Source of the DNA: Ornithinicoccus hortensis
GTDB lineage: Bacteria > Actinomycetota > Actinomycetes > Actinomycetales > Dermatophilaceae
DNA length: 64,000 nucleotides
Reading direction: 5' to 3'
Assembly (NCBI RefSeq): GCF_006716185.1
Contig: NZ_VFOP01000001.1
Coordinates: 3,410,001 to 3,474,000 of the forward strand
Position numbers and translations under genes: made by a program. This document shows positions 26,101-36,680 of the stretch, piece by piece. Each line of letters begins with the position of its first letter. The first letter of the stretch is position 1. The notes under the pieces are model-generated. The model worked only from the letters and a program-made list of their open reading frames with translations, did no database searches and was not told the origin of the DNA.

Positions 26101-28602
26101 ATGCCGTCCGCTCGGTCGCGTCGTCCACGCACGCTCGGTGCTGCGCTGGTGGTCGGGCTGCTGGCGAGCGGACTGCCTGCCGCGGCCGTCGCCGCGCCGG
26201 CCTCCCAGGGTGCGGACCAGGGCACGGTCCGCACGCTCCTGCCCGCCCGTCCCGGTGGGGAGCAGCAGGGCTACCCGCGCCAGGTGCAGCTGCCGGTGCA
26301 GCCGGAGGACCCCCAGGATGCCGCCATCAAGTTGGGCCTGACGCCCTACCACGCGATCGCGCCGAAGCTGAACGACCTGCAGCTGACCTCCAACCGGGTC
26401 AGCGCCGAGGTGATCGGCAGCACCGTGACCGGCCGCCAGCTCTACCTGGTGACCCTCACCGCGCCGGAGACCCCGGCGGAGACGGCGGCCCAGGACCGGA
26501 TGCGGGAGAAGATCCTGACCAAGCCGGCGCACGCCAAGAACGACCGGCGGCTGCGGCAGGAGTACAAGACCCCGGTGTTCCTGAACAACAACATCCACGG
26601 CAACGAGTGGGAGGGCACCGACGCGGCGCTGCGCCTCATCGAGGAGTACGCCACCAGCAGCGACCCCGCGGTCCAGCAGATCCTGGAGCAGAACCGGATC
26701 TACCTGGTGGTCACCGCCAACCCGGACGGGCGCAACGGCAACACCCGCGCCAACGCCTCCGGCTTCGACCTGAACCGCGACTTCCTCACCGCGACCCAGC
26801 CGGAGTCCATCGCCGTCCGGGACGCCCTGGTCCGCACCCAACCGCTGCTCATGCTCGACCTGCACGGCTACGTGAACGGCACGCTGATCGAGCCGACCAC
26901 CCCGCCGCACGGCGAGAACTACGAGTACGACCTGTTCATCAAGCACGCCTACCCCAACGGGCTGGGCATGGAGTCGGCGATCAACGACCTCGGGTACACC
27001 CCGGGTGAGGACGGCGTGCGGGCCCCGCAGATCCCGTTCCGCGACTGGGCGGAGGGCTGGGACGACTGGCCCCCGATCTTCACGCCGCAGTACGCCGCCT
27101 TCCACGGTGCCGTCTCGCACACCGTCGAGATCCCGTTGCGGGTCAACAACGCCGACTACGGGTTGCCCGAGGAGGAGCTGCAGCGGCGGTCGGCGATCAA
27201 CACCGACGTGGCGCACGCCGCGATGACCGCCACCATCGACTACGGCATGGAGCACCGCGAGGAGCTGCTCGCCGACCAGATCGAGATCTTCCGTCGCGGG
27301 CAGGCCGGTGAGCCGCAGACCCCGGTCAGCGAGGACCTGTTCCCCGAGATCGGGGAGGAGGACGTCTACCTCACCGACTACCCGCGCGGCTACGTCATCC
27401 CCGCCGGGGAGGACCAGCGGTCCTCTGCCGCGGCCGCCCGGCTGGTCGACCACCTCATCGCCAACGGCGTCGAGGTGCACATCACCCGCGGCAAGCAGAC
27501 CATCGACGGGACGACCTACCCCGCCGGCAGCTACGTCGTCGACATGCACCAGTCGCTGCGCGGGATGGCCAACACGATCCTCGGCGCGGGCACCGACATC
27601 TCCGACCGGGTCGACGCGATGTACGACATCTCCGGCTGGAGCCCCGGCCTGCTCTGGGGGGCCGATGTGGTGACCGTGCCCGAGGGCGCCACGCTGCGCA
27701 CCCAGGGTCGACCGATCACCGAGGCGGTGCCCACCGGGGGCGTCACCGGCGACGCCGACCTCGTGCTGCCGCTGGACGACCCCACCGACGTGGCCGCGCT
27801 GAACTCGCTGTTCGACGCCGGGGTCTCCGTGGAGTTCCTGGCCGACGGCACGGTGCTGGTCGGTGAGGAGGACCACGAGCAGGCAGAGCGGGTCGCGCGG
27901 GACTTCGGCGTCACCCTGACCGCCGCCCCGGACGACGCCGGGGGTGCGTCCCTGGACCGGCTGACCGTGGCCGTGGCGGCCGGCGCGGACGAGCGCTGGG
28001 CGCTGGAGGAGATGGGCTTCGACATCGTCCCGGTCACCCCGACGGTCCTCAACGACGGCTTCGACTGGGGGCAGGTCGACACGCTGTACGTCTCCTCGGG
28101 CCTGACCTGGGAGGCCCTGGACGACGACGCCCGCACCGACCTCACCCGGTTCCTGGCCGGCGGCGGGGGCTTCGTGGGCCGGGACCGGGCCGGGGCCAAC
28201 CTGAACTCCGCCGCCGACCTGCTCGAGGCCGACCTGGTCCGTGGCCGGGGCGACGCCAACGGCGTGGTCTCGGTGGACAGTGCCGACAGCGCCGTCGCCG
28301 GGGCCGCCACCCCGGACACCTTCGTCTACTCCCCCGCCTGGTTCACCGACCTGGGTGAGGAGGTCACCGTGGAGCAGTCGTATGCCGAGGACGGCCCGTT
28401 GGTCAGCGGCCGCTGGAGGCCCGCCGCGGACGGCTCCGGAGGCCCGGCGGACGCCCAGGGCCAGCCGGCGGTGGTCAGCGGGGTGGACGAGTCCGGTGCG
28501 GGGGTCGTGCTGTTCGGCACCCAGCCGATGTTCCGGGCCCACCCCAAGGGCCAGTACCCGTTGGTGGCCCGGGCCCTGATCTGGTCCACCACCCAGGGCT
28601 GA
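26101..28602 (+). CDS. Secreted M14-family zinc carboxypeptidase
   Basis: 833 residues. A signal peptide (1-32, ending AVAA) directs export. The M14 catalytic domain has zinc ligands His166 and Glu169 (HGNE) and His255 (DLHGYVNG), the DLNRDF segment (223-228), and a general-base Glu343 in SHTVEIP. The C-terminal half (about 400-833) is a long accessory region with a glutamine-amidotransferase-like fold seen in large M14 proteins. Probable role: release of C-terminal residues from extracellular peptides. ATG at 26101 with AAGGAG upstream; an earlier in-frame GTG at 26077 has no such site. Confidence 0.88.
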   Translation: MPSARSRRPRTLGAALVVGLLASGLPAAAVAAPASQGADQGTVRTLLPARPGGEQQGYPRQVQLPVQPEDPQDAAIKLGLTPYHAIAPKLNDLQLTSNRVSAEVIGSTVTGRQLYLVTLTAPETPAETAAQDRMREKILTKPAHAKNDRRLRQEYKTPVFLNNNIHGNEWEGTDAALRLIEEYATSSDPAVQQILEQNRIYLVVTANPDGRNGNTRANASGFDLNRDFLTATQPESIAVRDALVRTQPLLMLDLHGYVNGTLIEPTTPPHGENYEYDLFIKHAYPNGLGMESAINDLGYTPGEDGVRAPQIPFRDWAEGWDDWPPIFTPQYAAFHGAVSHTVEIPLRVNNADYGLPEEELQRRSAINTDVAHAAMTATIDYGMEHREELLADQIEIFRRGQAGEPQTPVSEDLFPEIGEEDVYLTDYPRGYVIPAGEDQRSSAAAARLVDHLIANGVEVHITRGKQTIDGTTYPAGSYVVDMHQSLRGMANTILGAGTDISDRVDAMYDISGWSPGLLWGADVVTVPEGATLRTQGRPITEAVPTGGVTGDADLVLPLDDPTDVAALNSLFDAGVSVEFLADGTVLVGEEDHEQAERVARDFGVTLTAAPDDAGGASLDRLTVAVAAGADERWALEEMGFDIVPVTPTVLNDGFDWGQVDTLYVSSGLTWEALDDDARTDLTRFLAGGGGFVGRDRAGANLNSAADLLEADLVRGRGDANGVVSVDSADSAVAGAATPDTFVYSPAWFTDLGEEVTVEQSYAEDGPLVSGRWRPAADGSGGPADAQGQPAVVSGVDESGAGVVLFGTQPMFRAHPKGQYPLVARALIWSTTQG

Positions 28603-28616
28603 GCTCGGGACCCGCC

Positions 28617-29099
28617 GTGGCCCGGACCCCACAACCCGGGTCGGACCTGCGGGTGCCCGCGGGGCCCGGCCTGCCCGAGGGCATGGTGATCCCCGCGGGC
28701 GAGTTGCTCGAGCGCTTCTCCCGCGCCTCCGGTCCCGGCGGCCAGGGCGTCAACACCACCGACAGCCGGGTCGAGCTGCTGTTCCGCCCCGAGTCCTCCA
28801 TCGCCGTCGCCGAGCTGCGCGACGGCGTCCGGGACCGGTTGTTGCGCAACCTCGCGCCCCAGCTGACCGGCGGTCAGCTGGTCCTGGTCGCCTCCGAGCA
28901 CCGCGCCCAGCGACAGAACCGGGTGGCGACCCGGCAGCGCCTGATCGAGCTGCTCCGCACGGCGGCCGCTCCCCCACCGCCGCCCCGGCGTGCCACCAAG
29001 CCGACCCGGGGGTCGCAGCGCCGACGCCTGGCGGCGAAGAAGCACCGGGGCCAGATCAAGTCCGGGCGCGGTCGGGTCCCCCGCGACCCGGCCGGCTGA
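28617..29099 (+). CDS. arfB: Alternative ribosome-rescue factor ArfB-like protein
   Basis: 160 residues. Contains the release-factor catalytic GGQ (41-43, in SGPGGQGVNTTDSRV) without the codon-recognition domains of RF1/RF2. A proline stretch and a strongly basic C-terminal tail (RRRLAAKKHRGQIKSG) follow, as in ArfB/YaeJ, whose tail enters the empty mRNA channel of stalled ribosomes. It should hydrolyse peptidyl-tRNA on non-stop complexes. GTG start 14 bases after the carboxypeptidase stop. Confidence 0.85.
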   Translation: MARTPQPGSDLRVPAGPGLPEGMVIPAGELLERFSRASGPGGQGVNTTDSRVELLFRPESSIAVAELRDGVRDRLLRNLAPQLTGGQLVLVASEHRAQRQNRVATRQRLIELLRTAAAPPPPPRRATKPTRGSQRRRLAAKKHRGQIKSGRGRVPRDPAG

Positions 29100-29176
29100 C
29101 CTGCCCCGGCAGCCGCTCCGGCCGGTGGAATGATGGGATCCGCGACCCCCGCGGACTGCCCAAGGAGAGCGACCCG

Positions 29177-30793
29177 ATGAATGCCGTCACCGCCCAGCCG
29201 GACCCGAGCAACACCCCCCTCACGCCGCTGTCGTTCCTCGGCCGGTCGGCGGACGTGTGGGCCGACAAGGTCGCGGTCGTCGACGACGGCCGGCAGCTGA
29301 CCTACGCCGAGTTCGCCGAGCAGGCGCAGGCGGTGGCCCGTGCCCTGGAGGCCGCCGGCGTCGCCCCCGGCGACCGCGTCGCCTACCTGATGCCCAACGT
29401 CACCGAGCAGCTCGTCGCCCACTTCGCGGTGCCGCTCGCCGGTGGCGTGCTGGTGGCGATCAACACCCGGCTCGCCGCGCCGGAGATCGGCTACATCCTC
29501 GAGCACTCCGGGGCCAAGGTCCTCGTGGTGGACGGGCGCCTGGAGCAGCTGGCCGGGCGCGCCCTGGCCGACACCCCCGGCGACATCACCCTGGTCGTCG
29601 CCAACCGGAAGGGTGACCCGGTCGCCGGCGCCACGACATACGAGGACTTCCTGGCGGCGGGCACGGACACGGTGTTCCCGTGGGAGGTCGAGGACGAGCT
29701 CGCCCCTATCAGCATCAACTACACCTCCGGCACGACGGGACGGCCCAAGGGCGTGGTCTACACCCACCGCGGGGCCTACCTGAACGCGCTCGGCGAGCTG
29801 CTGCACTCCCGGCACTCCCCGGAGTCGGTCTACCTGTGGACGCTGCCGATGTTCCACTGCAACGGGTGGTGCACGCCGTGGGCGATCACCGCCTACGGCG
29901 CCCGGCACGTGTGCCTGCCCGAGGTGCGCGGCGACCGGATCTGGGAGCTGATCCGGCAGGAGGGCGTCACCCACCTGAACGCCGCCCCCACGGTGCTGAC
30001 CGCGATCATGGCGGCCGACTCCGCGGGCGAGCTGCCGCAGCCGGTCACCGTCACCACCGCCGGTGCGCCGCCGAGCCCGACCACGATCGGCCAGATGGAG
30101 GACCTCGGCTTCACCCTGATCCACGTCTACGGGCTGACCGAGACCTACGGTCCCTACTCCGTCTGCGAGGTCCAGGAGCCCTGGCTCTCACTCGGCCCTG
30201 ACGAGCGCGCCCGGCTGAAGGCCCGGCAGGGCGTCGGGATGCTGCAGGCCGAGCGGCTGCGCGTGGTCGACCAGGACATGGTGGATGTCCCCGCCGACGG
30301 CGCGACGATGGGCGAGATCGTGATGCGCGGCAACAACGTGATGGCCGGCTACTTCCGCGACCCGGAGGGCACGCAGGAGGCCTTCCGGGGTGGCTGGTTC
30401 CACTCCGGCGACCTGGGCGTCATGCACCCGGACGGGTATGTCGAGCTGCGGGACCGCGCCAAGGACGTCGTCATCTCCGGCGGGGAGAACATCTCCACCG
30501 TCGAGGTCGAGCAGGCGCTGATGAGCCACCCCGCCGTGTCGGAGGCGGCCGTCGTCGGCGTGCCCGACCCGGACTGGGGCGAGCGCCCCAAGGGGTTCGT
30601 CACCGTCCGGCAGGGCGCCACCACCACCGGCGAGGAGCTCATCGCGCACGTCCGCTCCCGTATCGCGCACTACAAGGCGCCCCGGGAGGTCGAGCTGGTC
30701 CACGAGCTGCCCAAGACCTCCACCGGCAAGATCCAGAAGTTCGTGCTGCGCGAGGCGGAGTGGGACTCCAAGGAGTCGCGCATCCAGGGCTGA
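29177..30793 (+). CDS. Fatty acyl-CoA synthetase (AMP-forming)
   Basis: 538 residues. Activates a fatty acid to acyl-CoA through acyl-AMP. P-loop YTSGTTGRPKGV (182-193), the YGLTETYG motif, the GEIVMRG and GWFHSGD motifs and the C-terminal lysine in KTSTGKIQK (Lys518) are all present. Sequence and length suit medium- to long-chain acyl-CoA ligases. ATG at 29177 with AAGGAGAG upstream. Products could feed the OleA and thiolase reactions encoded elsewhere in the window (inference). Confidence 0.9.
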   Translation: MNAVTAQPDPSNTPLTPLSFLGRSADVWADKVAVVDDGRQLTYAEFAEQAQAVARALEAAGVAPGDRVAYLMPNVTEQLVAHFAVPLAGGVLVAINTRLAAPEIGYILEHSGAKVLVVDGRLEQLAGRALADTPGDITLVVANRKGDPVAGATTYEDFLAAGTDTVFPWEVEDELAPISINYTSGTTGRPKGVVYTHRGAYLNALGELLHSRHSPESVYLWTLPMFHCNGWCTPWAITAYGARHVCLPEVRGDRIWELIRQEGVTHLNAAPTVLTAIMAADSAGELPQPVTVTTAGAPPSPTTIGQMEDLGFTLIHVYGLTETYGPYSVCEVQEPWLSLGPDERARLKARQGVGMLQAERLRVVDQDMVDVPADGATMGEIVMRGNNVMAGYFRDPEGTQEAFRGGWFHSGDLGVMHPDGYVELRDRAKDVVISGGENISTVEVEQALMSHPAVSEAAVVGVPDPDWGERPKGFVTVRQGATTTGEELIAHVRSRIAHYKAPREVELVHELPKTSTGKIQKFVLREAEWDSKESRIQG

Positions 30794-30796
30794 GGC

Positions 30797-31098
30797 GCCT
30801 GGTGGAGCAACGGGCAGATCGCGGTGCCTGCGGGGAGTACGACGCCGTGTGCGGCTGGTGCCTGGCGATAAGGTGCTGTTCGTGGAGAAGCCCAACGACG
30901 AGGTCGTCGTGACCACCGAGGCTCTGTCGGCGTTGGCCGGGGCGCAGGAGGCGTTCGCTGGCGCGGCCGAGGACTTCGGCGCGGGTGATGAAGGGGACGT
31001 GCAGGCGCTGGTCGATGAGGTCGGGGCCGGGGCCAGGCTTCGTGATCCGGGTGCTGGTCGATCGCCCGTTCTTCAGGTCGGGCACCCGTCGCTGGTGA
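30797..31098 (+). pseudogene. Relic of an AbrB/MazE-type antitoxin and PIN-toxin pair
   Basis: The frame at 30809 reads NGQIAVPA, the start of AbrB/MazE antitoxin domains. An extra G in the GCGGGG run near 30832 shifts the continuation (GVRRRVRLVPGDKVLFVEKPN...) to another frame, which runs to AGAAEDFGAGDEGDVQALVDEV near 31019, an antitoxin C-terminus. There is no start codon after the upstream TGA at 30791. At 31042 a short frame reads VIRVLVDRPFF then stops, resembling a PIN-toxin N-terminus. So both genes appear dead. The tRNA next door is a typical insertion site. Confidence 0.55.
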
Positions 31099-31137
31099 GC
31101 AGATCGCGCTGTCGCATGGTCAAACTTCGAACACCTC

Positions 31138-31214
31138 TGGTGCCCCCGACGGGATTCGAACCCGCACTGGGCCCATTTTAAGTGGGCTGCCTCTGCCGGT
31201 TGGGCTACGGGGGC
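31138..31214 (-). tRNA. tRNA with UAA (leucine) anticodon, short variable loop, CCA encoded
   Basis: 77 nt. The acceptor stem GCCCCCG/CGGGGGC pairs fully, with discriminator A and an encoded CCA (31140-31138). The anticodon stem GCCCA/TGGGC holds loop CTTAAAA, giving anticodon TAA. The T-arm GCGGG-TTCGAAT-CCCGT is standard. The variable region is only five bases (CCAGT), so this is a class I body although bacterial leucine tRNAs normally have a long class II variable arm. The D-stem is short (GCC/GGC). It may be a non-canonical UUA reader; charging identity is uncertain. Confidence 0.85.
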
Positions 31215-31241
31215 ACGGTCAGGTTACCCGCCCCGGACCGG

Positions 31242-32075
31242 TCACAACCTGGCGATCACCGCGTCCAGCATCTGCTCGGTCAGCTTGCCGGTGAAGGTGT
31301 TCTGCTGGCTGACGTGGTAGCTGCCCAGCAGCCGCACCGGGCGCCCCTCCGGCGTGCGGAGCTCGGCCTCGGCGCCGTGGCCGAACTTCGGCTTGGGGCG
31401 GGGCACGGTCCACCCGAGGCCGCGCGCCGTCGCGATCGCCGCATCCCACCCGATCGAGCCGAGGGCCAGCACCGAGCGCAGGTGCGGACCGGACAGCTCC
31501 AGCTCCCGGGCCAGCCACTGCCCGCAGGTGTGCCGCTCCTGCGTGGTCGGCTTGTTGGCCGGCGGCGCGCACCGCACCGCCGCCACGATCCGTATGCCGT
31601 GCAGCACCAACCCGTCCCCGCTCGCCACGCTGGTCGGTTGGCTCGCGTAGCCGGCGCGGTGCAGCGCCGCGTAGATCCAGTCCCCGCTGCGGTCCCCGGT
31701 GAACATCCGCCCGGTCCGGTTGGTCCCGTTCGCCGCCGGCGCCAGACCGACGACCAGGACCGGGGAGGACGGGTCGCCGAAGCCCGGGCCGGGACGCCCC
31801 CAGTAGGGCTGGTCGGCGAAGGAGGCCCGCCGCCCCGTGGTGGCCACCGACTCCCGCCACCGGACCAGCCGGGGGCAGGCACGGCATACCGACACCATGG
31901 CGTCCAGCTCGGCCACGGTGTCCGCCGACCGGGCCAGCCGCCCCACCCGCGCGGTGGTGCGGGCGACCGGGGTGTCCGCGTCCGCAGGGTCCCCCGGCCA
32001 CCCCGTCCCAGGGGGCACGGGCGAGCCGAACGGCTGGCCGGTGACCGGGTGCGGGTCCGTGGGCGGGGCCGCCAT
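31242..32075 (-). CDS. Uracil-DNA glycosylase, family 5 (UdgB-like)
   Basis: 277 residues. Removes uracil and related lesions from DNA. Four cysteines for an iron-sulfur cluster (Cys64, Cys67, Cys169, Cys184), motif 1 [14 protein letters not shown] (110-123) followed by MFTGDRSGD, and motif 3 [13 protein letters not shown] (251-263) mark family 5. In motif 3 a Val replaces the Pro usual after the His, a small deviation. The ATG shares a base with the ppx stop (TGATG), placing it as the last gene of the eno-ppx operon; the tRNA follows. Confidence 0.88.
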   Translation of the reverse strand: MAAPPTDPHPVTGQPFGSPVPPGTGWPGDPADADTPVARTTARVGRLARSADTVAELDAMVSVCRACPRLVRWRESVATTGRRASFADQPYWGRPGPGFGDPSSPVLVVGLAPAANGTNRTGRMFTGDRSGDWIYAALHRAGYASQPTSVASGDGLVLHGIRIVAAVRCAPPANKPTTQERHTCGQWLARELELSGPHLRSVLALGSIGWDAAIATARGLGWTVPRPKPKFGHGAEAELRTPEGRPVRLLGSYHVSQQNTFTGKLTEQMLDAVIARL

Positions 32076-33025
32076 CAGGCCGGGCTGGCCTGGGACAGCG
32101 CGATGCCGTCGAGGATGTCGTGCTCGGAGGCGCGCACCGTGGTGATGCCGGCGTCCCGCTGGACCTGCTGGATCACGGTGCGCCACACCAGGGCCCCGGC
32201 GCCGATGACGTCGACCCGGCCCTCGTGCATGAAGGGCAGCGCGGCCCGCTCGGCACGGGTCATCCGGACCAGGTCGGAGCAGGCCGCGATCGCCTCGTCG
32301 ACGGGCAGCTGCGCCCCGTGGATCCGCTCCGGCCGGTAGCTGTCCAGCCCGAGGGCGTGCGCGGTCACGGTGGTCACCGACCCGGCTAGCCCCACCAGGG
32401 TGGCGACCCCGGAGAAGTCGACCGCCTCCGCGGCGCGGCCGGTCGCGACGGCGATGTCCCCCAGCGCCGGCCAGACCTCCTCCTCGGTGGGCGGGTCGCT
32501 GTGCAGGTGCCGCTCGGTCATCCGGACGCAGCCGATGTCGACCGACAGGGCGGCCTCCACGGCGTCGGTGCCGCGGACGAACTCGGTCGAGCCGCCGCCG
32601 ATGTCGACGACCAGGTAGGGGGCGGCCACCCCGCCGGAGCGCAGGTCCCCGGTCGCCCCGGCGAACGACAGCGAGGCCTCCTCGTCGCCAGTGACCACCT
32701 CGGGGGTGGTCCCGAAGGCCGCGAAGGCGCGTTCGATGCCGGCGGTGAACTCCGCGGCGTTCTCGGCGTCCCGGGAGGCGGAGGTGGCCACGAACCGGAC
32801 GGAGGCACAGCCGGCGCCGGTGCACTCCGCGGCGTACCTTTCCGCGGCGGCCAGGGTGCGCACCATCGACTCCGGCGCGATCCGCCCGGTGGCGTCCACC
32901 CCCTGGCCGAGCCGGACGATCTCCATCTGCCGGGTCACCGGGGACAGCGCCCCGTCGGCCGTGACGTCGGCGATCAGCAGGCGGATCGAGTTGGTGCCGC
33001 AGTCCACCGCGCCCACGCGGGTCAT
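32075..33025 (-). CDS. ppx: Ppx/GppA family exopolyphosphatase/pppGpp phosphohydrolase
   Basis: 316 residues, the short two-domain actinobacterial form. The N-terminal [11 protein letters not shown] (7-17) and the [10 protein letters not shown] segment are the two phosphate-binding loops of the actin-like fold; the [12 protein letters not shown] region is also typical. It degrades polyphosphate and/or (p)ppGpp. The ATG shares a base with the DUF501 stop, so translation is coupled. Gene order eno, ftsB-like, DUF501, ppx is widely conserved in actinobacteria. Confidence 0.9.
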   Translation of the reverse strand: MTRVGAVDCGTNSIRLLIADVTADGALSPVTRQMEIVRLGQGVDATGRIAPESMVRTLAAAERYAAECTGAGCASVRFVATSASRDAENAAEFTAGIERAFAAFGTTPEVVTGDEEASLSFAGATGDLRSGGVAAPYLVVDIGGGSTEFVRGTDAVEAALSVDIGCVRMTERHLHSDPPTEEEVWPALGDIAVATGRAAEAVDFSGVATLVGLAGSVTTVTAHALGLDSYRPERIHGAQLPVDEAIAACSDLVRMTRAERAALPFMHEGRVDVIGAGALVWRTVIQQVQRDAGITTVRASEHDILDGIALSQASPA

Positions 33026-33579
33026 CAGGGTCCCTCCGTCGGGTCGGGGTCGGTCACGTCGCTGCAGCAGCCACCCTCCCACCAGTCCGGCAGCGCCGCG
33101 AGCGCCTCGTCCCCCAGCGGGTTGATGCCGGGGCCGACGGACAGCGAGTGCGCGACCAGCACGTGCAGACACTTGACGCGGGTCGGCATACCGCCGGCGG
33201 AGATGCCCTCGATCTCCGGGACCGCTCCCAGCTGTCCCCGGCGGGTCAGGTAGTCCACGTGCGCCGCGGCATACTGCGCGGCGAGCTCGGTGTCGGTGCC
33301 CAGCCGCTGGGTCATCTCCTTCATCATCCCCTCGCTCTCGAGGGTGGAGATGGCACCGGTCAGCCGGGGGCAGGTCGCGTAGAACGAGGTGGGGAAGGGC
33401 GTGCCGTCCGGCAACCGGGGCTCGGTGCGGACCACGTCGACGCACCCGCAGGGGCAGCGGTGGGCGATGGCCACGACCCCGCGGGGGGCGCGCCCCAGCT
33501 GTGCGGCGACGACCGCCAGGTCCTCCTCGGTGGGCTCCTGCGGGCCGATCGTCCCCGGGTGCTCAGCGCTGCCCAGCAC
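33025..33579 (-). CDS. DUF501 family protein
   Basis: 184 residues with a conserved cysteine cluster, CPCGCVDVV, near residue 43-51 and another Cys in FYATCPRL (about 70), which could bind metal. Biochemical function is not known to me. It is always found in this neighbourhood in actinobacteria, between an FtsB-like gene and ppx. GTG start; the first 17 bases overlap the end of the ftsB-like gene. Confidence 0.85.
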   Translation of the reverse strand: MLGSAEHPGTIGPQEPTEEDLAVVAAQLGRAPRGVVAIAHRCPCGCVDVVRTEPRLPDGTPFPTSFYATCPRLTGAISTLESEGMMKEMTQRLGTDTELAAQYAAAHVDYLTRRGQLGAVPEIEGISAGGMPTRVKCLHVLVAHSLSVGPGINPLGDEALAALPDWWEGGCCSDVTDPDPTEGP

Positions 33580-34123
33580 CGTCGACCTCGGGCACTCCCT
33601 CGTTGGCGGAGACGACCGACTCCCAGACCTCGCCGTACCAGGGCCGGTGCTCGTGCACGTCCGTGGTCACCCCGGCCATCCCGGGCAGCGGCTCGGTGAC
33701 CTGCTCCTCGGTGTCGTCCAGCACGGTGAACGCGGTCTCCCCCGGCTTGACGAACCGCAGCCGGTCGCGGGCCTCACGCTCGATCGTCTCCGGCTCCTTC
33801 CAGGCCTCGACGTCCGCCTGGAGCTCGGCGATCCGGTGCTCCTCGCGGGCGACGGCCTGCTCCATCCGGGTGATGTCGGAGCGCTGCTCGATGTAGCCGC
33901 GCAGCGTGGGCGTCAGGAACAGCGCGAGGAAGGCCAGCAGCACCACCAGGATCCCGAGCCGCCACACGTGCGGCGGCGCGGTGCGGCGGGCGGCGCGGGT
34001 CGTGCCCTGCGGCCGCACGGGGGCACCGGTCGCCGGCCGGGTCCCGGCCCGCTGGCGGGTGTCACGGGACCGCGGGGCGGGACGGTTCGCCCCGCCGCGG
34101 CCCGGTCCCCTGCTCGATGCCAT
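33563..34123 (-). CDS. FtsB/DivIC-like septum formation initiator
   Basis: 186 residues. A 50-residue Arg/Pro-rich cytoplasmic tail, one membrane helix (about 55-71), then a coiled coil (78-108) and a short outside domain, as in FtsB/DivIC, which link FtsL and FtsQ in the divisome. It lies between eno and DUF501 in the conserved order and overlaps DUF501. The ATG start gives the full basic tail; a shorter start cannot be excluded. Confidence 0.87.
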   Translation of the reverse strand: MASSRGPGRGGANRPAPRSRDTRQRAGTRPATGAPVRPQGTTRAARRTAPPHVWRLGILVVLLAFLALFLTPTLRGYIEQRSDITRMEQAVAREEHRIAELQADVEAWKEPETIEREARDRLRFVKPGETAFTVLDDTEEQVTEPLPGMAGVTTDVHEHRPWYGEVWESVVSANEGVPEVDGAGQR

Positions 34124-34192
34124 CTGGTATGCCGTGTCCGTTTCCCCGGTGCGCCCGGTCGGTCCTGCCTGGTCCCTGGTCCGTTGCCCGCC

Positions 34193-35500
<1,308 letters not shown>

Positions 35501-35574
35501 TCAGGACACGAGGTGCTCCCGAGCGTAGCCGTCCCAGCCCCTCCGCCGCTGCACCGACCCTCGGGCCCGGCGAA

Positions 35575-35669
35575 GATTCTCGGCTGCTTCACCCCGGAAC
35601 CTGGCGCTCCGTCCCGGGAAGGTTCTGCCACGAAGCACAGGATTATCGGGTGACCCGATAATCCTGCAG
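35575..35669. repeat. Dispersed MITE-like palindromic repeat, copy B (mazG-eno junction)
   Basis: The core matches copy A in reverse and copy C directly. A 29-base palindrome (35638-35666, 14-bp arms around one G) and the right terminal repeat ACCCGATAATCCTGCAG (35653-35669) are intact; the left end keeps only GATTCTCGG. On the minus strand the palindrome encodes the last residues and TAA stop of mazG. Confidence 0.85.
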
Positions 35670-36680
35670 CCCCCCGAAGTCCTGCTCGGCCAGGTCGCGC
35701 AGCAGGGCCCGGAGGGCGGCCGAGGGGTCGACGCCCTGGGCTCGGGCCTGCAGCACCACGGCCATCAGGGCCGCGCCGGGGTCGGTCGAGGCTTCGGGGT
35801 CGGCACCGTCGGTGCGGGTCCGGTCGGCCACGAGCTCGCGCAACCGGTCCCCGTGGCCGGCGCGCTCCAGGCGGGAGGCGACCTTGGCGGCACGGGCCAG
35901 CTCCGGCATCCCGGCCGGGATGCCGTCCAGCGGGTGCTCCCGCTCGGGCTTCTCGGTGGCCTTGATCTGCTCCCAGTTCGCCTCCACGGCCGCGGCGTCG
36001 GGAGCGTCGACGGCGCCGAAGACGTGCGGGTGGCGCCGGACCAGCTTGGCCACCAGCCCCGCGGCCACGTCGTCGATGTCGAAGCCGGCTTCCTCGTCCT
36101 CGTCGGCGACCCGCGCGTGGAAGAGCACCTGCAGCAGCACGTCGCCGAGCTCCTCGACCAGGTGCTCACGGTCCCCGCTCTCCACGGCCTCGACCGCCTC
36201 GTGCGCCTCCTCGATGAGGTAGGGCACCAGCGACCGGTGCGTCTGCTGGGCGTCCCACGGGCACCCGCCGGGCGAGCGCAGCCGGTCCATCACCGCCACC
36301 GCGTCCAGCAGCCGCGAGCCGGGCAGGTCCCAGGCTCCGACGAGGACCTCGATCTCGGGGGCGTCGCCGCGGCGGGCCACCTCGGCGGCCAGCGCGTCGG
36401 TCAGCCCCGGGTCCGCGTCGGCCGAGCCGACCCAGACGACCTGCCGGTCGTCCGCGGCCTGGTCCACCAGGTGCCGGGCCAGCGGGGCGGGGTCGGTATG
36501 CAGTGCGGCCGCCACGACGACCCCGGCGTCGGCGAGGGCGCGTGGTTGGGGCGAGGTGGTGTCACGGGCCAGCACCAGGTCGGCCGCCTCGAGGCAGGCC
36601 CAGGCCTCACGCGAGAGCAGCCCCGGGGCGATCCGGGGCGTGGTCAGCAGCAGGCTGAGCCGGGACCGCGGCTGGCTCAG
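35643..36680 (-). CDS. mazG: MazG-type nucleoside triphosphate pyrophosphohydrolase
   Basis: 345 residues. Actinobacterial form: an N-terminal tetrapyrrole-methylase-like region (about 1-125), then the MazG domain with EExxE-type metal sites (LIEEAHEAVEAVESGD and LVEELGDVLLQVLFH). It hydrolyses NTPs including non-canonical ones. No ATG or GTG exists near the conserved LLLTTPRIAPGLL start; the best start is CTG at 36680, whose bases overlap the upstream stop (CTGA). The last eight residues, LQDYRVTR, and the TAA come from repeat copy B. Confidence 0.85.
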   Translation of the reverse strand: MSQPRSRLSLLLTTPRIAPGLLSREAWACLEAADLVLARDTTSPQPRALADAGVVVAAALHTDPAPLARHLVDQAADDRQVVWVGSADADPGLTDALAAEVARRGDAPEIEVLVGAWDLPGSRLLDAVAVMDRLRSPGGCPWDAQQTHRSLVPYLIEEAHEAVEAVESGDREHLVEELGDVLLQVLFHARVADEDEEAGFDIDDVAAGLVAKLVRRHPHVFGAVDAPDAAAVEANWEQIKATEKPEREHPLDGIPAGMPELARAAKVASRLERAGHGDRLRELVADRTRTDGADPEASTDPGAALMAVVLQARAQGVDPSAALRALLRDLAEQDFGGLQDYRVTR

